DNA of 64,000 bases from Mermis nigrescens (GCA_036768485.1 JAVLUZ010000145.1:22415522-22479521), one strand, 5' to 3'. Counted from the first letter of the stretch, positions 23,001-34,689 are shown. The notes: generated from the sequence alone by a model not told the origin. Numbers and translations: made by a program.

Positions 23001-26000
23001 TCAGGAAATTTTTCCCATTCTCCTTCTAAGGTCTAGGTTAACTGTTTTTATATAGAGGCTAGTTAATCACACTCATGATTGTTAAACATGAATTGCTCAG
23101 CTAGCCTATTACGTAATAAGTTCGATTGTACTCAGGGGCCGAAGGGAGCTCGCGCTAATTGCGGCAATCCTGGTGCAGATGGCAAAAATGGACCTCATCG
23201 GTGATATTGGAGCACCAGGTGTTCCAGGTAAACCTGGCAGCAATGGACCAAAGGTAATTTTGCGTGTATCAAAGTCCAAAACCGATTTTTTTGAAACAAT
23301 GAATGAGAAAACAATTTTAGGATAAAAGTTATTTCCGATGATCCAACACGTGCGATTAGGAACCGCATCCAATATCTTTTTATGGCAAAATAGAGTTCAC
23401 AAATTGAGTGAGGGGATTAGTCAATTCGATCACACACGGATTAAATTAAGGCTGAACAAGTGATAAAAATGAGGTTTCGAGAAAGCAGCAACAATTTAAA
23501 GCTTGCATACATTACAGGAAGAATTTCTGCACTGATTTTATCTTATACTCGTAGGATCAATATTTAGGTTTTAATATTTCTGAAAAGTTTTTTCATGAAA
23601 AAAGAAAATGAGGATAATCAATCACACAAACCGTGCTACTAGCACTCTGTTCTGTCAATGGAAAGGCTAAGCTTGCTTTCTTGTATTTGTTACGATTTGT
23701 GATAAACAAGCTTCAACACTGTAATCATCTGTCTATGAGAAGGACCCACGATAAAATAAAAATGTAGCATTTCATGATGAAAACATCGATTTTTGTATCT
23801 GTTAAACACGAATTCTCGGGGTGTCATAGCCTGATATTAGAAAGCTACAATCTAGAAAATTTTAATGAGAACAATTTTTTTCTTCATAAATTTTCTGAAA
23901 CAGTCGTTGCCTTCATCTTACAAATCCAAGAATAATATTAGGTACTTTCTTCACATTTACTTTTGATCAAAACTCCTAATTTTCAGCTTTCTGAGCTTGT
24001 GACTGAAGCTGCATTGAAAAATAACTAAGGTAGAATGTATAGGGGTGTAGGAATTTAGGAAGTTGAAAATACTTAACAAACATTATGGGCAATCGCATAT
24101 TATAGCAAATCGTAACGATTGGCTAGATATTTCAATTATTAAGTATAAAAAATCCTTTAATCAATTTTTAAAACTCATTGTGATCTTAATTTAATTTCAC
24201 TGTTTTTTACGGTCAGAGATCATTAAGGAGAGCGATTAATAACTATATGTCAAATTTGCAGGTTCTGGTGATGTTAAGCTAAATATGTGGGAAAAAATAT
24301 GCAACCAAACTTCCGTTTTCATGATGAGGAAAACATTGCCGTAGAAGTGTCTTGTTCACTCACTTCATCATAAGAAATATTAGAACGGCCAAACCAAACA
24401 ATAACGTACCTTACCTAGAACTAACTATTCTTGTATCAGTAAAGATCTGCTGAAGTGAGTATTGCTGATAGGCTGTTATAAATAGGGTCCACCTGGCGCC
24501 GAAGGAACAATTGGGAAGAGAGGTAATCCAGGATCAGCCGGACCAAGAGGTATCAATATCTGTATAATATCCTTGCATGACATAATTACGTAATGTTTTA
24601 TATAATGTGATTATATAATATATTAAAAATATTGTATAATATCCATTTGTTATATAATATATAATACAAAAATGTCCCATTTAGATTCGATTTCATATAT
24701 AACCAAGAGGCCTGCCGTCCGACAACTCTCAGCTGATCCAAGCTAACCCATCGTAGGCACAATAAATATTATTATCAAACCCCAAGCTTTCCAGGAACTG
24801 TCAAAAATAGGCCATCCAATTTGTTCATTATGCGCCAAACAGCATTTTTGTCCCTTTCATGACAGGCGAAATCATTTCTGGTGCTAGAAATTCTCCAGAA
24901 ATTTTCGAAACTTCTGCAAATTTGTCATGAATAGCCTGGATATATAGGTTATTAAAGTTTTGTTGATTAAATTTTATACGAAAATCGGCGCTTTTCGCTG
25001 ACAGTATAGGGCCGTCCCTCTTAATCCGCATCTTTATAGATCTGAGAAGCGAAACGAGCTATGAAACAAAGTACGTTGTCATAAAACTTAGCAAGTGAAA
25101 AATATGACTTGAACTTATACCTACATATTACGTACAATCTCGCTGAAGCATGTAATATCTTTCATTATGAATATCCTAAATGAATAATAAGGACTTAAAA
25201 AAGAAAGTTTGACGGATTCGTAATATGCTTTACAGGTCCTCCTGGTACACCTGGTCCAAAAGGCCCAGATGGAAACCGCGCGACACCAGGAAATGCAGGT
25301 AAATTCTGGAAAAAAGACAGACAGATAAAGATAAAGAAGATAAATAAGAACGGCACATTGATTAATTCATAATTAAATAAACAAGGTATGTAGGTAACTT
25401 GTTTGTTCTCTTATCAGTAATGTCCGTTGATTAGATATATAACTACTATACATACCTCAGTGGCAGATCTAGGATTTTACTAAGAAAAGGGTGATTCAGC
25501 TTTTATAAAATAGCCGGAAATAGGTCCAAAATGTTGCCTTTACGATCTAAATAGCGTTTTTCAGCGTTTTACGTTTTATTTAAATCGCTTTTGGCAAATG
25601 TTTTTTCAAGAATTTTTTAATTCTCGATGAGTTTGCTGGAGAAAATCATTTATTTCTTTCTTTATTTTAGCGAAAGCCGGAAAATTTGTTTAATTTAAAG
25701 GGAAGAACGTCCAGAAGCCTAAATTACTGCTCGATTTTCTGCATATGAGCATTTGATGTGGAACGTCGAAAATTTTTTAGTTATGCTCAAAAATAGAAAG
25801 AAGTGGGGGGTGGCGCCCCCGTCCCATTAAATCCGCCCGTGATGTCTTTACAAAGTTGGCGATTGATTGATCTGATAAATTAAAAAACAATACTGAACGC
25901 AACAATGAAATGTTTTTTCCTCGTACAATATACAATTTTCTCTTATTTTTTCAGAATTATGTTGCCACAAAAGGAGCTTTATGCTTAAAGTCATCAGTTT

Positions 26001-26329
26001 TATGTGTACCCATTTCATTCTCGGTCGCATTCTTTAAGTTTGTATATGCTGATTTTAGTATGATTTCACTATTATAATGTATGTACACGTTCCGTCAGTG
26101 TCGAACAACAAATTTTCTTAAAAAAATTAGCTAGAAATTCGTCAAACATTCAAAAATGCTTTTGTCTGTTTAAGGTCCTCCTGGACCTGGAGGGATTCCT
26201 GGCCGCGATGGTGAGCCTGGACTTAAAGGTGCACTTGGTCAAGCCGGTAAACCTGGCGCTCCCGGCAAGGATGCCACATACTGTCCTTGTCCAAGACGAT
26301 CTGTCAAAAAGACTGCAAAAGCCATTTAA
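20066..26329 (+). CDS. Nematode cuticle collagen (8 exons, one frameshift)
   Basis: Secreted structural collagen of the nematode cuticle. Exons are 20066-20215, 20540-20636, 21108-21174, 21824-21968, 23136-23253, 24486-24549, 25236-25298 and 26175-26329; all phases match once the extra base in exon 5 is discounted. The product is 285 residues, a typical family length. Residues about 9-30 form the hydrophobic segment of the cuticle collagen N-terminal domain. RQTR at 73-76 fits the RxxR processing site of the family. The Cys clusters CRCNDKNTC (82-90), KCIPC and the C-terminal YCPCPRR flank Gly-X-Y blocks. Two triplets have Ala for Gly (ARANC, NRATP). The ATG at 20066 was chosen because family similarity begins there; upstream in-frame codons are not collagen-like. 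Seven introns are many for this family. The gene is either intact with a sequence error or newly broken. Confidence 0.9.
20776..21048 (+). mobile_element. MITE family A copy
   Basis: From CACACGTGGGCG to GCACCTATG, with a perfect 8-bp duplication ATCACGAT (20768-20775 and 21049-21056). It lies in collagen intron 2. Confidence 0.9.
21474..21682 (+). mobile_element. MITE family A, 3'-truncated copy
   Basis: Starts aatacgtgggcgtgggg; the core is present, but the copy stops after accataattataaagacc and lacks the right end. Collagen intron 3. Confidence 0.7.
22220..22505. mobile_element. MITE fragments, family A/C type
   Basis: 22220-22335 begins atcatgggcagtagtcaaattctg and ends near cccagagggtgg. 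22337-22505 is a family C copy (accatacatgggcgtgg ... aatttggctgctgccca). Collagen intron 4. Confidence 0.5.
22815..23050. repeat. Family G repeat copy
   Basis: Blocks cacagcacggccggtctg, ttgattttgcctagcttgcc and ttcccattctccttctaagg match family G. Collagen intron 4. Confidence 0.4.
23136..23253 (+). CDS. Collagen exon 5 carrying a +1 frameshift
   Basis: The exon is 118 bases, one more than a phase-neutral length. Read from its 5' phase it gives GPH then R and TGA near 23200. Read one base later it resumes Gly-X-Y ([13 protein letters not shown]) to the donor at 23254, whose phase matches exon 6. The single surplus base lies around 23196-23200 (cctcatcggtg). Confidence 0.85.
23254..24485. 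other. Collagen intron 5, nothing recognised
   Basis: 1.2 kb of AT-rich intron with no family A-H repeat and no supported ORF. Confidence 0.5.
24560..24685. repeat. AT-rich tract with repeated tataata motifs
   Basis: Short words such as tataatat and tatataat recur many times in collagen intron 6. Simple low-complexity DNA. Confidence 0.6.
25457..25848. mobile_element. MITE family H copy
   Basis: Begins cagtggcagatctaggatttt and ends aaatccgcccgtgatg, an imperfect inverted pair. The same ends occur at 33571-33755. Collagen intron 7. Confidence 0.5.
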
Positions 26330-26401
26330 GACTCATTATCCTAACAGATTATTGACGTATTTTATGCTTCATTTTATGATTAATTCGATGACAGTCGCAG
26401 T

Positions 26402-26407
26402 AATAAA
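26402..26407 (+). terminator. Putative polyadenylation signal of the collagen gene
   Basis: AATAAA 73 bases past the TAA at 26327-26329. Confidence 0.5.
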
Positions 26408-26622
26408 CGGCGAACGATATCATATGAAATAATCTAAGCGAATTCAACATGTCGATTTGCAGGATCTTTATTTAGAAATAGTATAGCCCATGCAGACAAT
26501 GAAACGAAAAGATTTATCATAAAATAACGGAGTGAGAAAGGACGAGAACCAAGGGCATACTATAGTCCTCTCAAAAGCAATAACACTATTTGCCTGCAAC
26601 CTTGGAAGCTCTGAGGTTTAAT

Positions 26623-27116
26623 TACACGTGGGCGTGGAATGAGGGGGTTTGGGGTCTGCAACCCTCCAGAAGGCCGAATACCCTCAGAATTCAATTTTTG
26701 AATGTTTTTTTTCGCAATTTCGCTCTCCTGCACGGCAAAAGGGTCTAAGTACAGTTTTGATCTTTTTGAGAAAGACGGATTCAAAGTTTTCGACTTAGAC
26801 CTTTTAGTGTACTAAGACCTTTAGATTATGACGTTTTACGCAGTGAATTTTCATTATTATGGTACGAGACCAAGTTTAACGTGCAGCGCTCTTCAAGACG
26901 AATCGAACGATATGTCTAACTCCATTTTGACTGGGGATGCACTTAGACCCTTTTGCCATGCTAGTGACGATTTGTTGATGCCAATGGATAGTGCTCGATG
27001 AGAAGCGTTGAAAATTGGTGTTTTTTCGCCATACCATACCACCATTTTTAAGACCATTTATCCACCTTTGAAAAATCTTGCCACCCCCTCCCAGAATTTT
27101 GGTGCTGCCCACCTTG
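26623..27116 (+). mobile_element. MITE family A copy split by another element
   Basis: The left half (tacacgtgggcg ... ttcgcaattt, to about 26720) and right half (tttgttgatgccaatgg ... gctgcccaccttgg, from about 26970) belong to one family A copy. Flanks GGTTTAAT and GGTTTTAAT are near-identical. Confidence 0.75.
26731..26960. mobile_element. Small inverted-repeat element nested in family A
   Basis: Perfect 17-bp inverted ends ggcaaaagggtctaagt (26734-26750 and reverse at 26941-26957), extended to 23 bp with two mismatches. Sits inside the family A copy. No clear target duplication. Confidence 0.7.
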
Positions 27117-27167
27117 GTTTTAATCCCTTTCAATCCAATTTCAATTACACACTACGAGACTGCATAT

Positions 27168-27213
27168 GGGCATAAGTGTAGTACCCGCGGGACCCGTACT
27201 TTCTACGCTGCAC
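27168..27213 (+). repeat. Left terminal inverted repeat of the Merlin-like element
   Basis: Pairs with 31539-31578. The sub-block gacccgtactttcta is repeated twice more just inside (27234-27250 and, less exactly, 27256-27268). Confidence 0.8.
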
Positions 27214-27287
27214 TATAGGTATATAGTACCTGTGACCCGTACTTTCTACAGTATGAGCCGTACTTTCAACACTGCATTGCATAAGTG

Positions 27288-27470
27288 ACAAATGAGTAAG
27301 GAATCACCCGAATGAAAAATAGGAAATCAACAGGGTTTTTTTCGCAAATACAAGCCAACAAATTAGTGTGCGCCAAGTCAAATCGGAATAAGTGACAAAT
27401 AAGACAAAGGGATCACCTGAATGAAAAAATGAAATCAACAGGGTTGTTTTTCGCGAATGTGAGCTAGAAA
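27288..27470. repeat. About 100-bp tandem duplication
   Basis: ataagtgacaaatgagtaagg ... aatcaacagggtttttttcgc (27289-27345) recurs at 27390-27455 with a few changes. The second copy overlaps the 3' end of the transposase ORF. Confidence 0.65.
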
Positions 27471-27677
27471 ATAGCTGTCAGCTAACAAGGACTGCTTGGA
27501 TCTGCAGACTGGACAGCGCCAAATGAAACCGTTTAGTTTGGACTTTTCCTGGATAAGCAAATAATTTTTATCGCACTCCGCACACAAAACAGATTCATGA
27601 ATAATGTACTTTTCACCGGAATATTTTATGATGCTACGCTGATCTTTCAACTGATCTTGAAGCTCAAAAATATTCAT
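27435..27677 (-). pseudogene. Merlin-type transposase N-terminal fragment
   Basis: 80 residues from ATG at 27677 to a stop at 27435. CAEC and CPVC form a Cys4 zinc ribbon of the kind found at the start of IS1595/ISXO2-like (Merlin) transposases, with the usual Trp-Arg-Cys before the second knuckle (IWRCPVC). The DDE catalytic domain that should follow is absent; the ORF runs into the tandem duplication and stops. It is therefore a truncated remnant and cannot act as a transposase, although it could still bind DNA. Confidence 0.6.
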
Positions 27678-27749
27678 AATTCCGATCCGACTGATAAAAA
27701 TGATCTGACTGATAAAAATATGTTTTGCTGCAGTTGTGTGTATGTGTAA

Positions 27750-30700
27750 GGAACACTAACGCTCAGATTTGGAAGTGAAATAAATTTGTAGTATAGACTA
27801 CATATTAACAACAGATGAAAAATGCAAACTTTATACAACTACCAGGTGTAGAGAAAACTAACAGTCAGATTCCCAATTCTGATTTTACGTAGAACATTTT
27901 GAAAAACCTTAAGCTTCCGCAAGGCTCTAGAACTAAAGTTAATACGCAGTATAAACTCTGACACAACCACAGAGTGTAAAGAAGATTTTAGTCGGATTCG
28001 TTATTCTAATATTACTCTGATATTACGATTAAGATTTATGAAAAAATTGAGTCTCCACAATAACCCGAGGACAAATAAACATCAATTGTAAACTACTTTA
28101 CACCACTGTTGAGTGCAAGCAAACGCGCTCAACTGGCATCTCACGATTTGATTCCTGGTACATTTTGGAGTTAAGAAAGAATCAAGCTTCTACAAGGCTC
28201 TAGAACTAAAGTTAATATGCAGTGTAAACTTTACACAATCACAGAGTGTAAAGAAAATTTCAGTCGGATTCGTAATTCTGATATGACGATCAACATTTAT
28301 GAAAAAATTAAGTCTCCACAATGGCCCGAAGACAAATATACATCAGATGTAAAGCACTTCACACCACTGCTGATTGCAAACAAACTGGCGTATCACATTT
28401 GGTTTCTGGTACATTTTAGACTTGAGATTATGTCCACTCATAACCCAGAACTTGGCAGAAAAAAACAAGACAGAAGCACGTTTAACTCTCCCTTTTTTTG
28501 ACGTTACAACTCCCAAAAAAGCTAAATATTATGTAAACAAACATGATTCACTGTGACGCGTACCTCTTAGAAGGTACTTTATTTTTATCCTATCCGATCT
28601 CGCCCGACTTCTGAACAGAGGAAGCGGCGGACAAGAAAATGGACAATCACGTATTTTCCACTGTCCACCACATTGTAAACTTTAAAAATCTGAACCTAAC
28701 GCCCCATTGAGTGTAAATAAATTCAGTTCTGGCCAGTTTGTAGCCCTCTGATTGTAGTACGTTTGTATGTGCCAAACTTATGTTCCGCAAAATATTTGAT
28801 ATGATTTACCAATCAAAATACGAAAAAAACCTATTTTTTTCGGCCATTTTACACCTCAGATTTCGAACTTTACATCCCCATAAACAACTCGAGTATTACG
28901 TTTTTTTGAACGCGGCTTGCTTCGACGTGTAGCCCTTAGAAGTTACTTTATTTTTATTTCATTCAATTTATCCCAACTCATAAGCGAAGAAGTTGGCAGA
29001 GAAATCTTGGACAAAATCTGTTTTTTTTACTTATCCTCTAGATTGTAAAGTTTAAACTCCTGGTAATAACTGCGTATTGATTGTAGAAAAGTTGGCTGGT
29101 AAGCACAAGATAGCTCTTAATTCGTAGTACATTTCTGTCAAAAAATTTCTTAAAACTCATATCCGGAGTTGTTGGCAGACATAAACAAGTCGAAAACTAG
29201 ACCAAAATGTGTCTTTTCACCCCCAGATTTTCGCACTCTTTACACTCCCATTCGAGAACTAAGGCGAAATTCAAAGAAACAAAAAAGTTTCATCAGCAGA
29301 ATTCCTTCCTCTACAAATCTATGCCATTAAATTGTTTGAAGAGTCAATACTGAGTTATCAACAAGCCCGGTAAAAAAACCCCAAAATTCGCTGTATGTTA
29401 TAACGTTACGCCAAAACTTTACACCTTCTTTACACAGTCAGTTTTAAGTGAAAGAAAACAAAAAAAGACAGGCAGTGAAGTTTTTTTATTATTTCCTTTA
29501 AAAAAGAACCGCACCTCCCAGATGTGTCCCGTTATAGCTGTAGGGGGTGCACAGGTGTTGGGGGTACCCATGTATATTATACGTACGCGCTAACGCGCTA
29601 CCTATGATTAAATACTGACCCTAAAATAAAATAGTAAACATTAATTTGGAGTTTAACAAAACGATAAATGAAGAAGCCAGCTGATTACTTAACCTAAATA
29701 GATGAATAAGTCAAATGAAGTGCATGAGTTTTGCCAGAAGAATTAAAAAAATGAAAAGTCAGTATTCAGAAGATTTGAAACCATTATTCTTTTTTAAATT
29801 CACATGCGATAACAGACACGTCAGCCACTTGCACGAACTCAACATATTGGCGGATTTTAATACTTAGTCAGTAATGATTTCGCTGTATTGTGGACAATAG
29901 ATAAAAATCTGAAATCATTTTCTTACTTTCAAACAACATCCTATACTTATTACGCTGCAGGTTTTCTAACATGGCAACAAATAGGAACATATGATTAGGT
30001 GCCTGTCTATCAACACAATGCACCTTAACTGAGTCTCTGCAGCGAAGATTTTAGCTTGATTATACTAATTTGAAAAATATTCATAATTCTACTGAAGTTT
30101 AAGAATAGTGCATTTATGATAATAAAAATAATTATTTATAAAAGACCAGTCAGAAACCTCTAAATAAGAAAATCTGATCAAATAATATGCAATATGGAGT
30201 TATCTATCGGCATTAGAAAATAGATGTATAATTTCAAAGTTCACCTCTTCACACCTCAACAAACACTGGCTGTACAAAAGTTTAAAGGTCAGATTCGTTA
30301 TTCTGACCTACGGAGAACATGTTTTTGAAAATTCATCATCTACGACGCTCTGGGCGGAAAAAATTTTTTCAGTGTAAAGTTTATTGATTGTAAAGAAACA
30401 AAATAAATTTTGACGTGTAGCGCTTAGGACGAGGCACATTTTAAAGATAATTACCATGTTCTGCCTACTAAGTGGAGAATATAGCAGTAAAAAAATATTT
30501 TTTTGTCACAGACTCTTTACAATAAACCGCCTCTAAATTTGAAAATATTACTTTTCCGAAAAAAATTAAAAAAACACACCCCTAGATTTTATAACTGTCT
30601 ACCTTCTGAAACCAATCAGACTGTATAGAATGTAAAGCTGAGTTAGATATGCTTCTGCACATGAAAACAGTAAAAAAACCGTCTACTTTATACTCCTGTG

Positions 30701-31320
30701 CAACAACTAATAAGTGCAAAGAAATTTCAAGACCAGATTCGTAACCTACTAATCAGGAAAGACATTTTCAAAAAAAGTGGTCCTCCGCCGATCATTTGAA
30801 TTTTTGGTGTAAACTTTACACTTGTGCTAATGACGCAATATTGGGTGTATAGAAACAAAATAAACTAGGATCTGTAACGCTAAGATCAGGGCACATTTTA
30901 AGCATAATTAGCATGTTCTGCCTACTTAGCGGAGTAGCTGAATAAATTTTGTTTTTCGTCTCGAAGCCTTTACACTAAAACGATCACAGATCAAGAAATA
31001 TTGCTATAAAAGAGAAAAAAGGTCCTTGAGATATTGTCACCCTCTACATTATAAAACCAATTGGACTGCACAGAAACCAAAATTGAGTTAGATAAGCTGA
31101 AAAGACCCAAAGAGTAAAAATCCGTATACTTTAAATTTTTGAGCAACAATTATTGAGTGTACAGAAATTTTAAGTTCAGATTCGCAATCTACAACTCGGA
31201 GGCAACATTTAAAGGGAAATTGTTTCTCCGCAAATTATTTGATTATTCGGTTTAAACTTACACACTCATTGCTAACTCTGTATTGAGTTTAAACAAAAAA
31301 GACGAAAAGAAGGGCATCGA
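27750..31320. repeat. Degenerate repeats filling the Merlin-like element
   Basis: Words such as gtgtaaa, agtcagattcg, attctgatattac, cttccgcaaggctctagaac and acactc recur in the same order at irregular intervals (for example 27815-27930, 27955-28065, 28150-28290, 30690-30790, 31140-31240). A longer module, ccgcacctcccag ... gtgccgtt ... cgcgctacctatgatta, occurs at 29510-29620 and 31345-31475. No ORF of note. Confidence 0.55.
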
Positions 31321-31538
31321 ATTTTTTAATTATCCATCGATTAAAAAACCGCACCTCCCAGGTATGTGCCGTTGTTGCTGTGAGGGGGACACAAATTTCG
31401 CACTCGCTGTGATAAACATATAAGAAAAAGGATGGCCAAGTATATTATAGGTAGCGCTATCGCGCTACCTATGATTAGCAGACAAACGTTACTTACAGAA
31501 ACTAGTAGCAGACAAACGCGTATAGGTACTTATAATGC

Positions 31539-31578
31539 TGTGCAGAAAGTACGGGTCACGGGTACTACACTTATGCCC
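31539..31578 (-). repeat. Right terminal inverted repeat of the Merlin-like element
   Basis: Reverse complement of the left end with a short gap (acgggtcacgggtactacac versus the left gtagtacccgcgggacccgt). Confidence 0.8.
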
Positions 31579-31749
31579 TGCATATGTACCACAAGCAAAC
31601 AAAAATCAAGGTGTAAAAATTACCAGTCAATATCTATTCTTGAAAATTATTGATTACCGACAGTAGATGTTCCGCCTTCTCTTAAATTTAAAATATGTAT
31701 TCAAAATAATTAAGAAAAATCTATCAAAATAAGCTTGTATCATAATTTT

Positions 31750-32800
31750 TGTAACTGCGAGAGTTACACGGAGCGAACTCTATCCATTAGTTCGCGGTAG
31801 CCTTCCGACAACAGCTTGTTACTGTATCGGTTAACATAGCCAATTTCGAGTAGCCATCCGTGCGATGTGTGAGCTCGTAGCTATGCCTTCAGTTCTCGAA
31901 TAAATCCCTATTTTTTATTACAAAATCATATTAGATACTTGTCCGGTAAAATAGAATTATGTATATGCTAATAGTAATTGTTTTACTTGTTACCACTTAT
32001 CGTATTCTAGAAGATTCGAATTGATAAAAAGTAATTTTGGTTCAATGATAATCTGTTATCTTAAAATTAATCTACTGTAATGATCCCGTGATGGGATAAT
32101 TAGTTGGCGTGTTTGACGAAATCGTCGTTTGCTTTGTTCTAGTCTCTTGTGATATTTTGTGTTGTTTTCCGGCATGATTGCCGTGTGTACATTGACGAAT
32201 AAATGTAGAAAACCCACCCAGGGATTAAATATATCAAGGGTGAGGTAGGACGGCTGCCGACGTCGAGGATTACTAGATTTTTGTGGATAAGAAAGGGTAA
32301 ATACTTTTTGATTATTTATTTCGTCAAAATTCAATATTCTTTTCTCAACCCAAAAATTAGCCAAAAACTTATTTAATTATTTATGATGGCTGATCAGCTT
32401 AGAGCTCGTTGGGTGTTGTTTTCAAATTTCATTGTGCTATGTACATTAGGAACCAAAAACATTTCAAGACGAGTGTAAACTTCGAAAATAAGTTAAATTT
32501 ATAAACTTGAGCTGGGTTGAGATAGGTCAACTGACCTCGCGAGCATTCCGGGATATAAGGTAGGTACATTAAGGATTTAGGGCGTAGCTGCTGAGATCAC
32601 CCGACAAGAAGCGGTCAGTAATATTAGGACTGAAGGGATCAAAGGCGTAGGTCTACAAGGGTCCAGTATGTCGAAGTTGCCCTGTGACTATGTGATTCGG
32701 ACCAGCGCTAAGAGCAGCTTAGGTACCTACGTAAGTCCCGAAGGCAAATGTTAGCCGCGCCCGTATCGCTCTTGTAGATATTGGGACCGCTACATTTACA
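31750..32800 (+). repeat. 5' LTR
   Basis: 1051 bases, TGTAACTGCGAG start and CTACATTTACA end. Aligns over its whole length to the 3' LTR (1052 bases without its insertion), with scattered substitutions and short indels. Just inside, TGGATAGTCC starts at 32802 where a primer site is expected, but no tRNA was matched. Confidence 0.92.
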
Positions 32801-33570
32801 CTGGATAGTCCTCCTTCGAGGCTGCTAGCTACAGCCGAACTGATCAGTCATCTAAAATTTCTTTTTCTATCCAAAAATTATTATTTTTGGCCATCTAAAT
32901 ATGTATAATATTTTATTCACCTTTGTTATTGTATCGACTGCGTTTGTGGCAGTGCGCATTTAAGTAAGCGTCCGTGGCAAATTTTTGTGTATTGTGGCAA
33001 AGTCATTATTATTTTTCTATTTCCGTCGGCCCTCTGGCGACAAAGACAGCAAGGACGCTTGTATTTTTCTATAACCCTTAATCAACACCCGTCCCATTTT
33101 TCTCCACAAAGTTTGCTGCAAAATAACTCAAGAACGATGGAATCTTATGAAGCGTGCGAGTGTTCATTCGAAAGCATTGTCCAAGATCTGCAAGTTTATG
33201 TGGCATTTTCTTTTATGTTAGTAGTGTGAAATTCAAAATATACTGTATTGAAATAACCTCACTTTTTGTCTGCCGCATTGGTCGTCCCGGGTTCCACAAT
33301 TTTTGTTTCTCTGGTCAGGAATTTTACGAGCTGTGGAGCTCATTCAGGGCTTTCTAACGGTATCTCAATAATTAAAATGCGGCTTATACCCTTTGAGAAA
33401 TTTAAATCGAAAAATAAAGTCCCATTTATGGGACGCTGCGCTCATAAGTGACAGCATGAAAAAGCGACTCCGTTTTTCTCTTGATGATACCTAGTATTAT
33501 GTCTTCATGACCTTTATTACCTTCAGAAACTGCTCAAATTCTCTTAGAATTGTACGTACATACATACTAC

Positions 33571-33755
33571 CCAGTGGCGGATCCAGGATTTTCCTAAGGG
33601 AAGGGGCGGTAACCCTAAGGGGGGGACCCCTTATGTATTTGGGCGGAAAAATTGCCTGTTTTTACCCAAATATCGCTCAAAAAATAGTTAATTTGCGCAT
33701 TATTTTGGGCCAATGGGGGAGGGCGGTCGCCCTCCCAATCCGTCCCTGATACTAC
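33571..33755. mobile_element. MITE family H copy
   Basis: cagtggcggatccaggatttt at the left and ccaatccgtccctgata at the right, with a GGGGGGACCCC block and gggagggcggtcgccctccc inside. Same ends as 25457-25848. Confidence 0.55.
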
Positions 33756-33866
33756 CTATGTAAACCAGCTGCTTTACAGTCCAATTAGGTACATAGGTAC
33801 CTATACCTACCTATATGTATCTTGTATGTATCTAAACTAGAGAATCGCCTTGGAATGACATCAGAC

Positions 33867-34126
33867 CATACGTGGGCAGCAAGAAAATTCTGGGGGGGGG
33901 TGCAAGATTTTTTTGAAGGTCGAAAAATGGCCTTAAAAATGGTGGTATGGCGATAAAAACACTATTTTTCGACGTTTCTCATCAAGCACTATCCATTGGC
34001 ATCAAAAAATTGCGAAAAAAACGAAAAAAATTTTCAAAAATTGAATTCTGGGGGGGTATTTTGATTTCTGGGGGTATTTTTGTTTCTGGGGGTGCATACC
34101 CCCCAAACCCCCCACGCCCAGGTGTG
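33867..34126 (-). mobile_element. MITE family A, element-specific subfamily
   Basis: From CATACGTGGG to CCAGGTGTG with a perfect 8-bp duplication CATCAGAC (33859-33866 and 34127-34134). Carries the same diagnostic variants (gtgcttgatgag, acgtcgaaaaa, gaccttcaaaaaaa, read in reverse) as the copies at 45346-46264. Confidence 0.9.
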
Positions 34127-34689
34127 CATCAGACTATATAGAGAACGTCAATCCCAAAAATTTTCCATGCAAAAATGATGGTAAAAATGGGATGTACACT
34201 TATTGACAAGCGTCCTGCATGTAAACTTATTAATCACTGTCCCAAAATGGGACTTTTTTCTCACGTCCTACTGTAGCTAGAGTCACGAAAAAATCAGGAG
34301 ACTTTTTGAAGGATGGGGAATTCGAATATGAATGAGATTTTGAATGAACTACCCTACACAAAGTGCCGTTAATAAAGGGATAAACGTCGATTCTCAGGCG
34401 ACGATTCATCATTTTTCTCTCTCGACGATACTTTTTGCCACCTAGGTTTTTTGCCTACGTTTTTTCTAAGCTCGCATGCCTTTTGCTGCTTAGGCTTAGT
34501 CCTGCGTATAATTGCTCATCTCACGCTAGTATACCTTACCAAGCGTAAGCGAGTACTCCAGACGTGAAAAACCAGTTTTTTTAAACAAAAAAAGGTTAAA
34601 TTCGGAACTTTTATTTTTTGCTAAATTTCGACGTACTGAAATTTTTCTTACCAAAAGCTAGATTTTTTTTGTCGTTTTTGATACCCAAC

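Larger units (their letters stand above)
27168..31578. mobile_element. Merlin-like DNA transposon derivative, 4.4 kb
   Basis: The ends are near-perfect inverted repeats: left from 27168 (gggcataagtgtagtacccg, then acccgtactttct) and right ending 31578, its reverse complement. TGCATAT flanks both sides (27161-27167 and 31579-31585). The only coding trace is a zinc-ribbon ORF near the left end on the minus strand. The remaining 3.8 kb is non-coding and built of degenerate repeats. Assignment to Merlin (IS1016/ISXO2-like) rests on the zinc-ribbon ORF; an 8-9 bp duplication is usual there, so 7 bp is slightly off. Confidence 0.7.
32801..34689 (+). other. Retrotransposon leader with two MITE insertions
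   Basis: Between the 5' LTR and the gag ATG at 34690. Contains a family H MITE (33571-33755) and a family A MITE (33867-34126). The rest is AT-rich without supported ORFs. Confidence 0.6.
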
